A DNA stretch of 64,000 bases from positions 124,001-188,000 of the forward strand of contig CANJSF010000002.1 of assembly GCA_947476925.1 (NCBI GenBank), written 5' to 3'. The notes under the pieces were generated by a model. That model saw nothing but the letters and a program-made list of their open reading frames with translations, had not been told where the DNA came from and did no database searches. This stretch comes from Rhodospirillaceae bacterium (lineage in GTDB: Bacteria; Pseudomonadota; Alphaproteobacteria; Rhodospirillales; Rhodospirillaceae). A program made the translations under genes and the position numbers. Positions 55,473 through 63,690 of this stretch are shown in pieces; positions within the stretch are counted from its first letter, which is position 1, and every line of letters begins with the position of its first letter.

Positions 55473-56351
55473 ATGCCATTTCCCTCACGCCCCCGTCGCA
55501 GCATGCTTTACATGCCGGCGTCGAATCCGCGCGCGCTGGAGAAAGCCAAAACAATCCCGGCGGACGGGCTGATTTTTGATTTGGAAGATGCGGTCGCGCC
55601 CGATGCCAAGCCCGCCGCCCGGCACGCGGCAATCGCGGCTGTGACGTCCAACGCCTATGGCCGCCGCGAAGTGATGGTGCGCGCCAACGCGCTTGATACA
55701 TCTTGGTGTCGCGATGATTTAGTGGCGATTGCCACGTCTGGCGCGGACGGCGTGGTGCTGCCCAAGGTCAACGATGCGAATGATGTGCGTTCGGCGGTTG
55801 CCATTCTCAAAGGCGCCGGCGCGCCCGACAGTTTGGGTTTGTGGGCAATGATTGAAACGCCGCGCGGCGTGATCAACGCCCGCGACATTGCAAGCGCCTC
55901 GCCACGCGTGGCGGGCTTGTGTGTGGGCACGGCCGACTTGGCCAAAGATTTGCATTGCGCGCACCCGGCCGATCGGGCCCCGATGCTGATGGCGCTGCAA
56001 ACGGCCGTGATGGTAGCGCGTGCTTTTGGCATTTATGTGCTTGATGGCGTACATGTGGACTTGGATGACGTGGTCGGTTTTGAAGCAGCTTGTCGCCAAG
56101 GCCGCGACTTGGGATTTGACGGCAAGACATTGATCCACCCCAAACAGGTAGACGTCGCCAATGCCGTCTTCGCGCCCGGGACCGACGAAATTGAACGCGC
56201 CAAACGCATTGTTGCTGCACACGAAGATGCGGCGGCAAAAGGGCTCGGTGTGACGTTGCTTGATGGCCGCTTGGTCGAAGTGCTGCACGTCGCCGAAGCT
56301 AAGCGATTGTTGACCTATGCCGACGATATCACCGCACTCGGCGCAATGTAG
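55473..56351 (+). CDS. HpcH/HpaI-family CoA-ester lyase (CitE-like)
   Basis: 292 aa. RSMLYMPASNPRALEKA, GLIFDLEDAVAPDAK (Mg-binding Glu/Asp), LWAMIETPRGVINA and GKTLIHPKQVDVAN match malyl-/citramalyl-CoA lyase and CitE homologs that split beta-hydroxyacyl-CoA esters. No citrate-lyase alpha or gamma subunit lies nearby, so a stand-alone lyase is likely. ATG 55473; the TTG 18 bases upstream is less likely. First of three tightly spaced genes. Confidence 0.87.
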   Translation: MPFPSRPRRSMLYMPASNPRALEKAKTIPADGLIFDLEDAVAPDAKPAARHAAIAAVTSNAYGRREVMVRANALDTSWCRDDLVAIATSGADGVVLPKVNDANDVRSAVAILKGAGAPDSLGLWAMIETPRGVINARDIASASPRVAGLCVGTADLAKDLHCAHPADRAPMLMALQTAVMVARAFGIYVLDGVHVDLDDVVGFEAACRQGRDLGFDGKTLIHPKQVDVANAVFAPGTDEIERAKRIVAAHEDAAAKGLGVTLLDGRLVEVLHVAEAKRLLTYADDITALGAM

Positions 56352-56354
56352 GCT

Positions 56355-57374
56355 ATGACACTCACGCTTTCAGTTCTTGATCAATCACCGGTGCGTTCGG
56401 GCGGCACAGCCTTTGATGCCATCGAGGAAACTGTAAAGCTCGCCCAAGCCACCGAAAAGTTGGGCTATCAGCGCTATTGGTTGGCTGAACATCATGGCAC
56501 AGATGGTTTGGCCGGCGTTTCACCCGAAATTTTGATTGCCCGCGTCGCTGCAGCCACCACCACCATGCGCATCGGCTCGGGAGGTGTGATGCTGTCGCAC
56601 TACAGCCCGCTGAAAGTTGCCGAGAATTTTGCGCTGCTGCAAACCATGTACCCGGGCCGCATTGATTTAGGATTGGGCCGTGCACCTGGTGGCGACTATC
56701 TCACGTCGATTGCCATGCAGTATGGCTCTGAAATTGGTGTGGAATACTACCCCACTAAAATCATCGACTTGAAAGCATTTCTCACGGGCACAGTTCCGGC
56801 CAACAAAGCTTTGGCGAATGTGAAGGTCACACCGCGCCCTACGGTGCCGCCTGAAATTTGGTTGTTGGGCTCATCGGATGAAAGCGCCAAGCTGGCTGCC
56901 ACGTTTGGGCTGTCTTTTGCCTTCGCGCATTTCATCAACCCTATCGGCGCGGAAAGAATTTTGCGTGACTATACGGCAAATTTTCAACCGTCAGATTTGT
57001 TAGCCAAACCCAAAGCCGCGTTGTGTGTGGGTGCTGTTTGTGCGGCCACACAAGCTGAGGCCGACCGGTTGGCGCTTTCGCGCGGGCTGTGGCGCGTGAT
57101 GCTGGATAAAGGTGCGCTTGGCCCATACCCGACGCCGGAAGAGGCAGCGGCCTATCCTTACACCGAGCAAGAGCGCCGCACCGCCGAGAAATCAAAACGC
57201 ACAGCCATTATTGGCGACCCGTCGACTGTGAAGGCCGGCCTTGAGAAAATGGCCGCCGATCATGCCGTTGAGGAAATAATGGTCGTTACGATTTGTCATG
57301 AGTTTCGCGCCCGGTTACGTTCGTACGAACTGATTGCCCAAGCCTTTCAATTATCGCAACGTGAAGCTGCCTAG
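56355..57374 (+). CDS. LLM-class flavin-dependent oxidoreductase (MsnO8-like)
   Basis: 339 aa luciferase-like TIM barrel. LSVLDQSPVRSGGTAFDAI, YWLAEHHGTDGLAGVSPEIL, RIGSGGVMLSHYSPLKVAE and GRIDLGLGRAPGGD are the MsnO8-type blocks. Uses FMNH2 to oxidise unknown organics. Starts 3 bp after the lyase. Confidence 0.9.
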   Translation: MTLTLSVLDQSPVRSGGTAFDAIEETVKLAQATEKLGYQRYWLAEHHGTDGLAGVSPEILIARVAAATTTMRIGSGGVMLSHYSPLKVAENFALLQTMYPGRIDLGLGRAPGGDYLTSIAMQYGSEIGVEYYPTKIIDLKAFLTGTVPANKALANVKVTPRPTVPPEIWLLGSSDESAKLAATFGLSFAFAHFINPIGAERILRDYTANFQPSDLLAKPKAALCVGAVCAATQAEADRLALSRGLWRVMLDKGALGPYPTPEEAAAYPYTEQERRTAEKSKRTAIIGDPSTVKAGLEKMAADHAVEEIMVVTICHEFRARLRSYELIAQAFQLSQREAA

Positions 57375-57388
57375 ATTAGGAGAATAAA

Positions 57389-57907
57389 ATGTCCGTGAGT
57401 CAAATGGTGCGTGCGGCTTTGATGGTTTCAGACCTTGAACAAAGCCGCGAGTTTTACACGAACGTTTTAGGCCTCACCGAAGTCTACACCGAAAGTGAAG
57501 CCAAGGGCGGGAACATGAACGCGCTGATCGGCATGCCCGACACGGTCACCACGCGTGTATGTATTTTGAAAGTACCGAATAAACCCGCTTATGGAATGGT
57601 CGGGCTGTTCGAGGTGAAAAACCCGGCGCCGCCCAAAATTCAACGCCAGAATAGCAGCTCGAACGTCGGCGAGTTCTGTATCGTTTTTTACTGTGACAAT
57701 CTCGACCCCGTGTATGCGCAAGCCCAAAAGCGCGGGCTGACGATTGTGGCTGCACCCGTTGCATTGCGCGTACGTGGGCACGTCAAACAGCGTGAGATGA
57801 CGCTGCGCGGACCTGATGGCGAGAAGATTAATCTGATCGAATGGGATATCGCCAAAGCCGATGCGGGCGATCGGCCCGAAAAATGGCCGGGCGTGCCGGA
57901 GAAATAA
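57389..57907 (+). CDS. VOC-superfamily (glyoxalase/dioxygenase-fold) protein
   Basis: 172 aa. Two betaalphabetabetabeta units: MVRAALMVSDLEQSREFYTN at the start, and FCIVFYCDNLDPVYAQAQKRG then LRGPDGEKINLIEWD. Metal ligands cannot be assigned with certainty. AGGAG precedes ATG 57389. Third gene of the lyase/LLM/VOC set, likely one catabolic or detoxifying pathway. Confidence 0.85.
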   Translation: MSVSQMVRAALMVSDLEQSREFYTNVLGLTEVYTESEAKGGNMNALIGMPDTVTTRVCILKVPNKPAYGMVGLFEVKNPAPPKIQRQNSSSNVGEFCIVFYCDNLDPVYAQAQKRGLTIVAAPVALRVRGHVKQREMTLRGPDGEKINLIEWDIAKADAGDRPEKWPGVPEK

Positions 57908-57939
57908 GTTTCTTGTGACCTTCGGTCTCGATCCGAGGG

Positions 57940-58003
57940 GCCCGGGCATAAGAACGCAGGCATTTAAGATCAATAGCCCGGGATGCTTGGGTCCAGCCCG
58001 GGC
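57940..58003. repeat. GCCCGGG palindromic intergenic repeat
   Basis: GCCCGGGC (57940-57947), GCCCGGG (57976-57982) and GCCCGGGC (57996-58003) between convergent genes. On the minus strand it reads TCATGCCCGGGC-TGGACCC-AAGCATCCCGGGC, like the dispersed TCATGCCCGGGCTTGACCCGGGCATC palindromes common in alphaproteobacteria. It may also act as a bidirectional terminator. Confidence 0.65.
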
Positions 58004-58021
58004 ATGACACTAAGAATTAAG

Positions 58022-58378
58022 TTAAGGAACTTTCGGGCCGTCGGGTTCGGCCGTCGGCTTCGTCTCAAGTGATTCGGCCTGCTCGCGCAGTGTAAAAAAC
58101 ACCCGCTCGATGAACTGCTTTTTTTCCTCATCCACCATTGCGCGTTGCTCGGGGCTAAAAGCGAAGCTCTCGATCTCCTGACCCAAAATAACTCCTTTTT
58201 TCGCGGCGGCTGCTTCCACAGAAGCCAGGCGTTCTTTGACCACCCATAACTCTTGGGCCAGCGTCATGCAGATCGACACGAGTTCATCCACGCCCTGCGC
58301 TTCGAAAAAGCGCATTTGCTTTCCCTTCACGCTTTGGCGCAGTTTGGCTTGCGACTTTTTTGCTTTTACGGCGAACAT
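58022..58378 (-). CDS. Small helical protein of unknown function, last gene of the secreted-paralog operon
   Basis: 118 aa, no signal peptide. Mostly helical with heptad-like stretches (VSICMTLAQELWVVKERLASVEAAAAKK, about 34-62) suggesting a coiled coil. Basic N-terminus. AAGGA overlaps the methyltransferase stop region, giving a 12-bp gap and operon structure. Not recognised. Confidence 0.75.
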   Translation of the reverse strand: MFAVKAKKSQAKLRQSVKGKQMRFFEAQGVDELVSICMTLAQELWVVKERLASVEAAAAKKGVILGQEIESFAFSPEQRAMVDEEKKQFIERVFFTLREQAESLETKPTAEPDGPKVP

Positions 58379-58390
58379 ACAGCGGCGTCC

Positions 58391-59593
58391 TTATTTCCAA
58401 GCGCCGAAGGTAAACCACTGCACGCCATCAACCAGGCGGCCCATATGGTTCTCGCCTTCCGTATTGGCCTTGGCGTCGGCGATAGCTTTGATAATCGCAG
58501 ATTCGCCATAAAAATTAAGGCTGGGCGCCACGTACTGAAAATACTTGTTCTTCTTAAAGCCCGCTGCCGTGCATTCCTCTTGGGGGTCTGAATCGCGGAA
58601 CGCCTTATAAAACGGCTCTTTGTTATAGAAGCTGTCCCAATCCAAATAGAAGCTATCATAGGCGCTCAGCATCTTATTGGGCGGCAGCTCGTAATGAAGC
58701 ATGACGCCGCCGGGTTTGAGCATCCGATACGCTTCTTTAAAAATGTTGCGAATGTTCTTTTTGGGAACCTCGTGCAGAAACATGCACGAATAAATCACGT
58801 CGAAAGATTCATCTGGATACGCCGTATGCTCCGCATCCTTTTGCGCGAAGTTCGCGCTGACGCCATAACTTTGCGCGCGGCCATGGGCATAGCGCACCGA
58901 TGGTGCGCCCACATCAATGCCTGTCACCTCGGCGTTGGGATAGCGCTGTTTCCACGGTAAGGTGGAATGACCCAACGTGCAGCCCATGTCTAAAATTGCT
59001 TTGGGCTTGAAGTCAGGGTAACGCTTGGTGAAATAGGTCGACACCGACTGCGTGATGTCGTCCATGCGTGGGCCTAAAAAGCCCATCGCAAACACCGAAA
59101 GACCATTGTCGAAAATCGCGCCCTGGCTCACGTCGTCGGGGATGTGCTCTTCATGATAGTTGCCGGGCATCAGGTGCACATCCAAATCGGCTGTGTAGCG
59201 CGGGATGGCGAGCTTGGGATCCAAAGTCAAAGTTCCGTTGGCTTTTTGTGTCGACTGCGCCAGTACTTTGGTCTTGGCTGACAAGTCCTCAGCTTGGCGT
59301 TCAATGCCGGGAATGACGCTGCGCCACACCATTTCCTGCGTATTGCAGCGCATCGACGAGTAGAATTTGAAAATCGTCTCGTCTTTGAGTGCTTTGTGAA
59401 TCTCAGGCGCCGTCTTGGGCACGCGCTTATTCTTCTTCTTAAAATTGGGCTCGACCTTTTTATTGTAAACGGTTCGCATACCGCCGGAGAGGTTGTTCAG
59501 CACATACGTGCGCATGCCTGACACAAAATGTTGGCGCGCCATCTCGTCGCGGCTGTAGTCAACTTTCAAGTCGTGGTCGACATTTTCAGTCAT
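58391..59593 (-). CDS. Class I SAM-dependent methyltransferase
   Basis: 400 aa. An N-terminal helical region of about 190 residues (basic KKKNKRVPK near 55) precedes the Rossmann methyltransferase domain. Motif I is AILDMGCTLGHST, with Thr-Leu in place of the usual Gly-x-Gly spacing; the acidic ribose ligand is in VTGIDVGAP; post-motifs are DVIYSCMFLHEVP and RMLKPGGVMLHYELP. ATG 59593 follows GAGGAG by 7 nt. 74 bp after the last secreted paralog in the same direction. Substrate unknown. Confidence 0.88.
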   Translation of the reverse strand: MTENVDHDLKVDYSRDEMARQHFVSGMRTYVLNNLSGGMRTVYNKKVEPNFKKKNKRVPKTAPEIHKALKDETIFKFYSSMRCNTQEMVWRSVIPGIERQAEDLSAKTKVLAQSTQKANGTLTLDPKLAIPRYTADLDVHLMPGNYHEEHIPDDVSQGAIFDNGLSVFAMGFLGPRMDDITQSVSTYFTKRYPDFKPKAILDMGCTLGHSTLPWKQRYPNAEVTGIDVGAPSVRYAHGRAQSYGVSANFAQKDAEHTAYPDESFDVIYSCMFLHEVPKKNIRNIFKEAYRMLKPGGVMLHYELPPNKMLSAYDSFYLDWDSFYNKEPFYKAFRDSDPQEECTAAGFKKNKYFQYVAPSLNFYGESAIIKAIADAKANTEGENHMGRLVDGVQWFTFGAWK

Positions 59594-59667
59594 GGCAATC
59601 TCCTCGCTGTTGACCCAATTATCCGGCCTCAAGGGTCGTTTTGTCTATGCTCGCGACGGCCGCGTTC

Positions 59668-60423
59668 TTACTGCGGCGGCTCGAGCTTGACCAATTCGTA
59701 AACCCGATCGGCCGGTGCCCAAACAAATTTAACCATGATCGCATCTGGCCCAGTGACATATATATCTACGGCGTTGTCGATTTTATAGTGATCGACCTGA
59801 AATTCCCCAGCCGGCGTGGTCATTTTTTCAGGCCCCACGTAATCAAGTTTTTGCGTATATAAACGCCCCAGCAAGGCTTGCGGTCCGGCGGCGCCAGCAT
59901 CGATGTCGTAAACGGTGATGGTCTGGGTGCCGCCATTTTTCTTATCGTAATAGCCCATGTGCCAGGCGTCGGTGCTTAAGGGGTGGGGGATGAGTGAAAA
60001 TTTCTCAGGCACTTTGACATTATGGGTGAGCATGCCGTTGGGCGTGTTGGCGACAGCACTCAACTGATCGCCCTGGATGGTGAAAAACGCCGAGCCTTTC
60101 CATTTTCCGCCCACCCAGTAGAGCGCATAGGCCTCCAGCGGCCGGAAGTTGGCATCAACCCGGTAGGTGACATGGCGCTGCACGCCGGGGCTGCCATAGC
60201 GGTTCAGGGCTTGCATGGTGCGCGAGCCGTCGGGGTGAACGGTCAAGTTCCAGTTCTCGCCGCCCAACACGGCGCCGGTGCTCAACACTTTATAAACAAT
60301 GGTGCCCGTCGCCGCACGGGTGACATTGGCATTCGCGCCGCCGATGGTGGGGTTAGGTTCGGTCTGGGCGAGTGCGCCCCACGAGATAAAAGCTGCCGCA
60401 CATATCAAAGCGATGTGTCTCAT
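59668..60423 (-). CDS. Secreted ~250-aa tandem paralog, copy 5
   Basis: 251 aa. Signal peptide about 1-19 (ending WGALA). Family features shared by all five copies: N-x-N-(I/V/F) then R-x-x-x-G-T-I-x-Y near residue 35; W-x-L-x-V-HPDGSRTM; RPLEAYALYW; H-P-L-(A/S)-x-D-x-W-H; Y-D-K-K-x-G-x-Q; T-P-A-G-x-F-x-x-(D/E)-H-Y; and TGPDxxMVKF at the end. Closest to copy 4. ATGA overlap with copy 4. No known catalytic motif recognised; probably a beta-rich periplasmic or outer-membrane-associated protein. Confidence 0.85.
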   Translation of the reverse strand: MRHIALICAAAFISWGALAQTEPNPTIGGANANVTRAATGTIVYKVLSTGAVLGGENWNLTVHPDGSRTMQALNRYGSPGVQRHVTYRVDANFRPLEAYALYWVGGKWKGSAFFTIQGDQLSAVANTPNGMLTHNVKVPEKFSLIPHPLSTDAWHMGYYDKKNGGTQTITVYDIDAGAAGPQALLGRLYTQKLDYVGPEKMTTPAGEFQVDHYKIDNAVDIYVTGPDAIMVKFVWAPADRVYELVKLEPPQ

Positions 60424-61166
60424 GGCCCGCTCCTGTAGCCGATGAGGTGATGCTCGCGGTCGATGGAGGAGTAGATAAATTTCACCAGCACGCCGTCCGG
60501 CCCAGTAATGAACAAATCCACCGCATCTTCGACGCGGTAATGGTCGGTGGCAAATGTTCCGGCGGGCACGCTGACGTTTTCTGCGCCAACGTAGGTGAGT
60601 TTGTACGACATCACTTTGCCCAGCAGGCCCATGGGGCCTTCGCCGGTGGCGTTGAAATTATAAGCCGGGATGGGTTGCGTACCGCCTTTGGCTTTGTCGT
60701 AAATCATCGCCCGCCATGAATCGGTGGCCAGCACATGGGGCACGATGGCCAAGGTATCGCCGATCTCGAAGCTTTGGGTTTGCACGCCGCTGGGGGTGCT
60801 GGCGTTAATGTTCAGTTTTTTATTACTGGCGTTCACCGTGGCCGAGCCACGCCACTGCCCATCAATCCAGTATAGCGCGTAGGCCTCTAGCGGTTTGAAA
60901 GCGCCGTCGACGCGTTGCACAACGTGACGCTGAATATCGCGCGGCGCATATTGAACCGTCGCAGCCATGGTGCGCGAACCATCGGGGTGAACCGACAGCC
61001 GCCATGTTTCATAACCATTCACCACGCCCGTGCTTTTCACCCGGTAGGCAATGGTGCCCGCAGCCCAGCGCGTGAAATTTTTGTTGGGCGTGGGCGCAGG
61101 TTCAACAGCTGTTGCCGGGCTTGCGAGCAACCCTGCAACAGCAATGAAGGCAAGTATGCGGGCCAC
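60420..61166 (-). CDS. Secreted ~250-aa tandem paralog, copy 4
   Basis: 248 aa. Begins at GTG 61166, immediately after the TAA of copy 3. Signal peptide about 1-20. Same motif order as copy 5: RWAAGTIAYRV, WRLSVHPDGSRTM, KPLEAYALYWIDGQW, VPHVLATDSWR (the WH of other copies is WR here), YDKAKGGTQ, VPAGTFATDHYRV, ITGPDGVLVKF. Copies 4 and 5 form one subgroup (both have Y-x-V-x-STG near the N-terminus). Function unknown. Confidence 0.85.
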   Translation of the reverse strand: MARILAFIAVAGLLASPATAVEPAPTPNKNFTRWAAGTIAYRVKSTGVVNGYETWRLSVHPDGSRTMAATVQYAPRDIQRHVVQRVDGAFKPLEAYALYWIDGQWRGSATVNASNKKLNINASTPSGVQTQSFEIGDTLAIVPHVLATDSWRAMIYDKAKGGTQPIPAYNFNATGEGPMGLLGKVMSYKLTYVGAENVSVPAGTFATDHYRVEDAVDLFITGPDGVLVKFIYSSIDREHHLIGYRSGP

Positions 61167-61943
61167 TTATTTCTTAGCGTTGTCGCCGGATTTGAACTCG
61201 GTCAGCAGATATTCATAATCACGCGGACCATTGATGACGCGGACCATCAGTTTGTCTTGCTCCGTGATCCAGGCCTCACTGACTCCACCCAGTTTGTATT
61301 TTATAGTGTCGAACGTGCCCCCCGGCACTGTCACCTTTTCTTTGCCGACGCGCTCGAATTCAAAGGGAACCAGCGTCCCCAGCGGCGGCTTATTGATGTC
61401 TGCTGTGGCGTCCATCGAATACAGCGTGCCCTTTTGGGGGCCTTTCACTTTCGCGTCTTCGTACCACGTGTGCCAACCGTCGGCCGCCACCGGGTGCGAG
61501 CCGATCGAAATTTTCTCAGGGATGGTCAGCGCCTGCGTCAGTTGCCCTGTGGGCCCGTTGGACGCTGCGTTGAGTTTGTCGCCCATGACTGTGATGAAGT
61601 TCGAACCCTTATAGCCATTCGGCGTCCAGTAACTCAGGTAAGCTTCAAGGGGGCGGAAGTTGGGCGCCACACGCAACACCACCGTGAACTGATTGTTTCG
61701 TGCAAATAAGTCGTGCCACATGATCATCGTGCGAGAATCATCGGGATGCACGTTCATGTGGAATTTTTCCCAGCCGCGTTTGCGTTTATCGCTGAGCGTC
61801 TGATACGTGTAAGTGCCCTCGGCCCAGCGCTTAATATTAGTGTTAGGGCCGGTGTTCTCGGCTTGTGTGGGCGCGGCCACTTGCGCCCACGCATGTGAGG
61901 CGAGCACAGTTGCCGCAACGACTAAAATTTTGAAAAAAGTCAT
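61167..61943 (-). CDS. Secreted ~250-aa tandem paralog, copy 3
   Basis: 258 aa. Signal peptide about 1-20 (ending SHAWA). GGAG precedes ATG 61943, 17 bp after copy 2. Motifs: NIKRWAEGTYTYQTLSDKRK, NVHPDDSRTMIMWHDLFARN, FRPLEAYLSYWTPNG, HPVAADGWHTWYED, VPGGTFDTIKYKLG, WITEQDKLMVRV. The IMWHDLFARN insert is shared with copy 1 and, in altered form, copy 2, marking a second subgroup. The usual TGPD is TEQD here. Confidence 0.85.
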   Translation of the reverse strand: MTFFKILVVAATVLASHAWAQVAAPTQAENTGPNTNIKRWAEGTYTYQTLSDKRKRGWEKFHMNVHPDDSRTMIMWHDLFARNNQFTVVLRVAPNFRPLEAYLSYWTPNGYKGSNFITVMGDKLNAASNGPTGQLTQALTIPEKISIGSHPVAADGWHTWYEDAKVKGPQKGTLYSMDATADINKPPLGTLVPFEFERVGKEKVTVPGGTFDTIKYKLGGVSEAWITEQDKLMVRVINGPRDYEYLLTEFKSGDNAKK

Positions 61944-61960
61944 TGTGCTAATCTCCGTTT

Positions 61961-62722
61961 TTAAGGGCCAGTACGATAGCTTGTCAGCAAGTACTCACGG
62001 TCTAACGATGGCCACTCGTACTTCACGAGAACGCGATCAGGACCCGTGACCCAAACATCAAATTCATTGACCCGATAGTGCTCGGACTTAAACGTACCGG
62101 CGGGTACAACCACACTTTCAATGCCCTTCAACTCCCAGGATTGATCCATCGGCGTGGCCAGGATCGGGTTCTGAGGTCTCGAAATGGCATCGATGTTTAG
62201 CATCGCGATGCGCTGAACGCCGCCGCGCTTTTTATCATAGGTGCCGCCGTGCCAGCCATCAAATGCCAGCGGGTGAGAGAGCAGCGAAAAGCGGTCAGGC
62301 GCATAAGTACTTTGGGTAAAATGACCAGAAGGCCCATTGATCTCGGCCGTCATTTGATTTCCCAGCACGCGAAAAACACCCGAGCCTTTAAACCCTCCGT
62401 CGTTCCAATAAGCCGTAAAAGCTTCGATGGGGCGAAAGGTGTCGCTCACGCGCATGACGACGTTCATAATGACATTGCGGGCGAAGATATCGTTGTGCGT
62501 GATCAATGTGCGTGTCTGGTCGGGGTGAACCAGGATTGTGAACCGCTCGTTGCCCCGCCACTGTTTGTCTTTCATCGTCTGGTACAGAATTTCGCCCTCA
62601 TGCCACCTTGTGATGTTGGCGTTCGCACCAACATTCTCTTTTGGTGCGGCTGATTGGTCTTGTGCTGTTGCGCTTACGGCAAAAAACAAACCGACCAGGG
62701 CGCAAGATATGGCTGCTCTCAT
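61961..62722 (-). CDS. Secreted ~250-aa tandem paralog, copy 2
   Basis: 253 aa. Signal peptide about 1-20 (ending SATA). ATGA overlap with copy 1. Motifs: NITRWHEGEILYQTMKDKQW, LVHPDQTRTLITHNDIFARN, FRPIEAFTAYWNDGG, HPLAFDGWHGGTYDKKRGGVQ, VPAGTFKSEHYRV, VTGPDRVLVKYEWPSLDREY. The C-terminal S-x-DREY(L)L block is also found in copies 1 and 4. Confidence 0.85.
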   Translation of the reverse strand: MRAAISCALVGLFFAVSATAQDQSAAPKENVGANANITRWHEGEILYQTMKDKQWRGNERFTILVHPDQTRTLITHNDIFARNVIMNVVMRVSDTFRPIEAFTAYWNDGGFKGSGVFRVLGNQMTAEINGPSGHFTQSTYAPDRFSLLSHPLAFDGWHGGTYDKKRGGVQRIAMLNIDAISRPQNPILATPMDQSWELKGIESVVVPAGTFKSEHYRVNEFDVWVTGPDRVLVKYEWPSLDREYLLTSYRTGP

Positions 62723-63483
62723 TGTCCCGCCTCGTACTTGATCAAAAGGTATTCGCGATCAGATTTCGGGTTCAACGACTTCACCAACATGGAATCAGGC
62801 CCGCTGACCCAAGCTGCGGAACTCCCACTCGTGAATTTGATGGCTTTGAAGGTGCCGGCGGGCACGTTCACATCCTCTTCGCCCGCCTCGGCTTGTTCTG
62901 TTTCAATCAGTCGTGCAGTGACAGGCAATCCTAAATCGCGGCCTGCTTCCAGCGAGTAATAGCGGCTGATTTGCGAACCTTTGGCTTTGCGGTCGTAATA
63001 CCAATAGTGCCACCAGTCGCTGGCCAGTGGATGCAAGCTGATGGAAAATTCTTTGGGCGTCGACCGCAGTTGATGCACTTGGCCCTCCGGCCCTGTCGAT
63101 GTGAGGTCCATGGTGTCGTTATTGAAAACAATCTGTGCGGACCCTTTAAACTTTCCTTGGGTGAAAAACTGCGCAAAGGCGTCGAGCGGGCGCAAGTCTC
63201 GATCGACGCGGGCAACCCCGGTGAACTGTGTGTTTGTGGCAAATAAATCGTGCCACATGATCATGGTGCGCGAGCCATCGCCATAGGCGAACAGTTGCCA
63301 ATTTTCAACGCCGCGGACGCGCCTATCAGAAATGGTGCGGTACTCGTATGTCCCGCGCGCCCAGCGCACGATGTTGCTGTTGGGCCCGGTGTTTTCGGGC
63401 GCGACCGCCGGCGGTGCCTGCGCCAAGGTGGGCATAGCCCCGGCGGCCATGGCGAGCAAAACAGCAAGCAGTCGGCTCAGCAT
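62719..63483 (-). CDS. Secreted ~250-aa tandem paralog, copy 1 (operon head)
   Basis: 254 aa. Signal peptide about 1-21 (ending PTLAQ). Motifs: NIVRWARGTYEYRTISDRRV, YGDGSRTMIMWHDLFATN (the HPD of others is YGD), LRPLDAFAQFFTQG, HPLASDWWHYWYYDRKAKGSQ, VPAGTFKAIKF, VSGPDSMLVKSL. First gene leftward from a 207-bp gap shared with sdhC. The whole set (five copies, methyltransferase, small protein) appears to be one transcript. Confidence 0.85.
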   Translation of the reverse strand: MLSRLLAVLLAMAAGAMPTLAQAPPAVAPENTGPNSNIVRWARGTYEYRTISDRRVRGVENWQLFAYGDGSRTMIMWHDLFATNTQFTGVARVDRDLRPLDAFAQFFTQGKFKGSAQIVFNNDTMDLTSTGPEGQVHQLRSTPKEFSISLHPLASDWWHYWYYDRKAKGSQISRYYSLEAGRDLGLPVTARLIETEQAEAGEEDVNVPAGTFKAIKFTSGSSAAWVSGPDSMLVKSLNPKSDREYLLIKYEAGQ

Positions 63484-63594
63484 CGGTTCGCTTCCCCATT
63501 TTCCCTAGGGTGATCGTGGCCCAAACTGACGGGGTCAAGCAATGGACACATTCGGACATTCCCGTTTTTATCGCGGTGTGGGGCCCGCGGGTGT

Positions 63595-63650
63595 TTGACT
63601 TCGCGCGTCGGGGGGAGTTACATCTAACCCCTCTCGGCCGGGGTGGCCGA
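63595..63650 (+). promoter_or_regulatory. Candidate sdhC promoter and leader hairpin
   Basis: TTGACT (63595-63600), 17 nt, TTACAT (63618-63623; weak -10), then a TCGGCC-GGGGT-GGCCGA hairpin (63634-63650) in the presumed 5'-UTR. The other part of the gap (63484-63594) must hold the promoter of the leftward secreted-paralog operon; none was clear. Confidence 0.35.
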
Positions 63651-63690
63651 AGACCTTGGAATTCCTCGCAAAGATCGGGATTTGGCTGCC

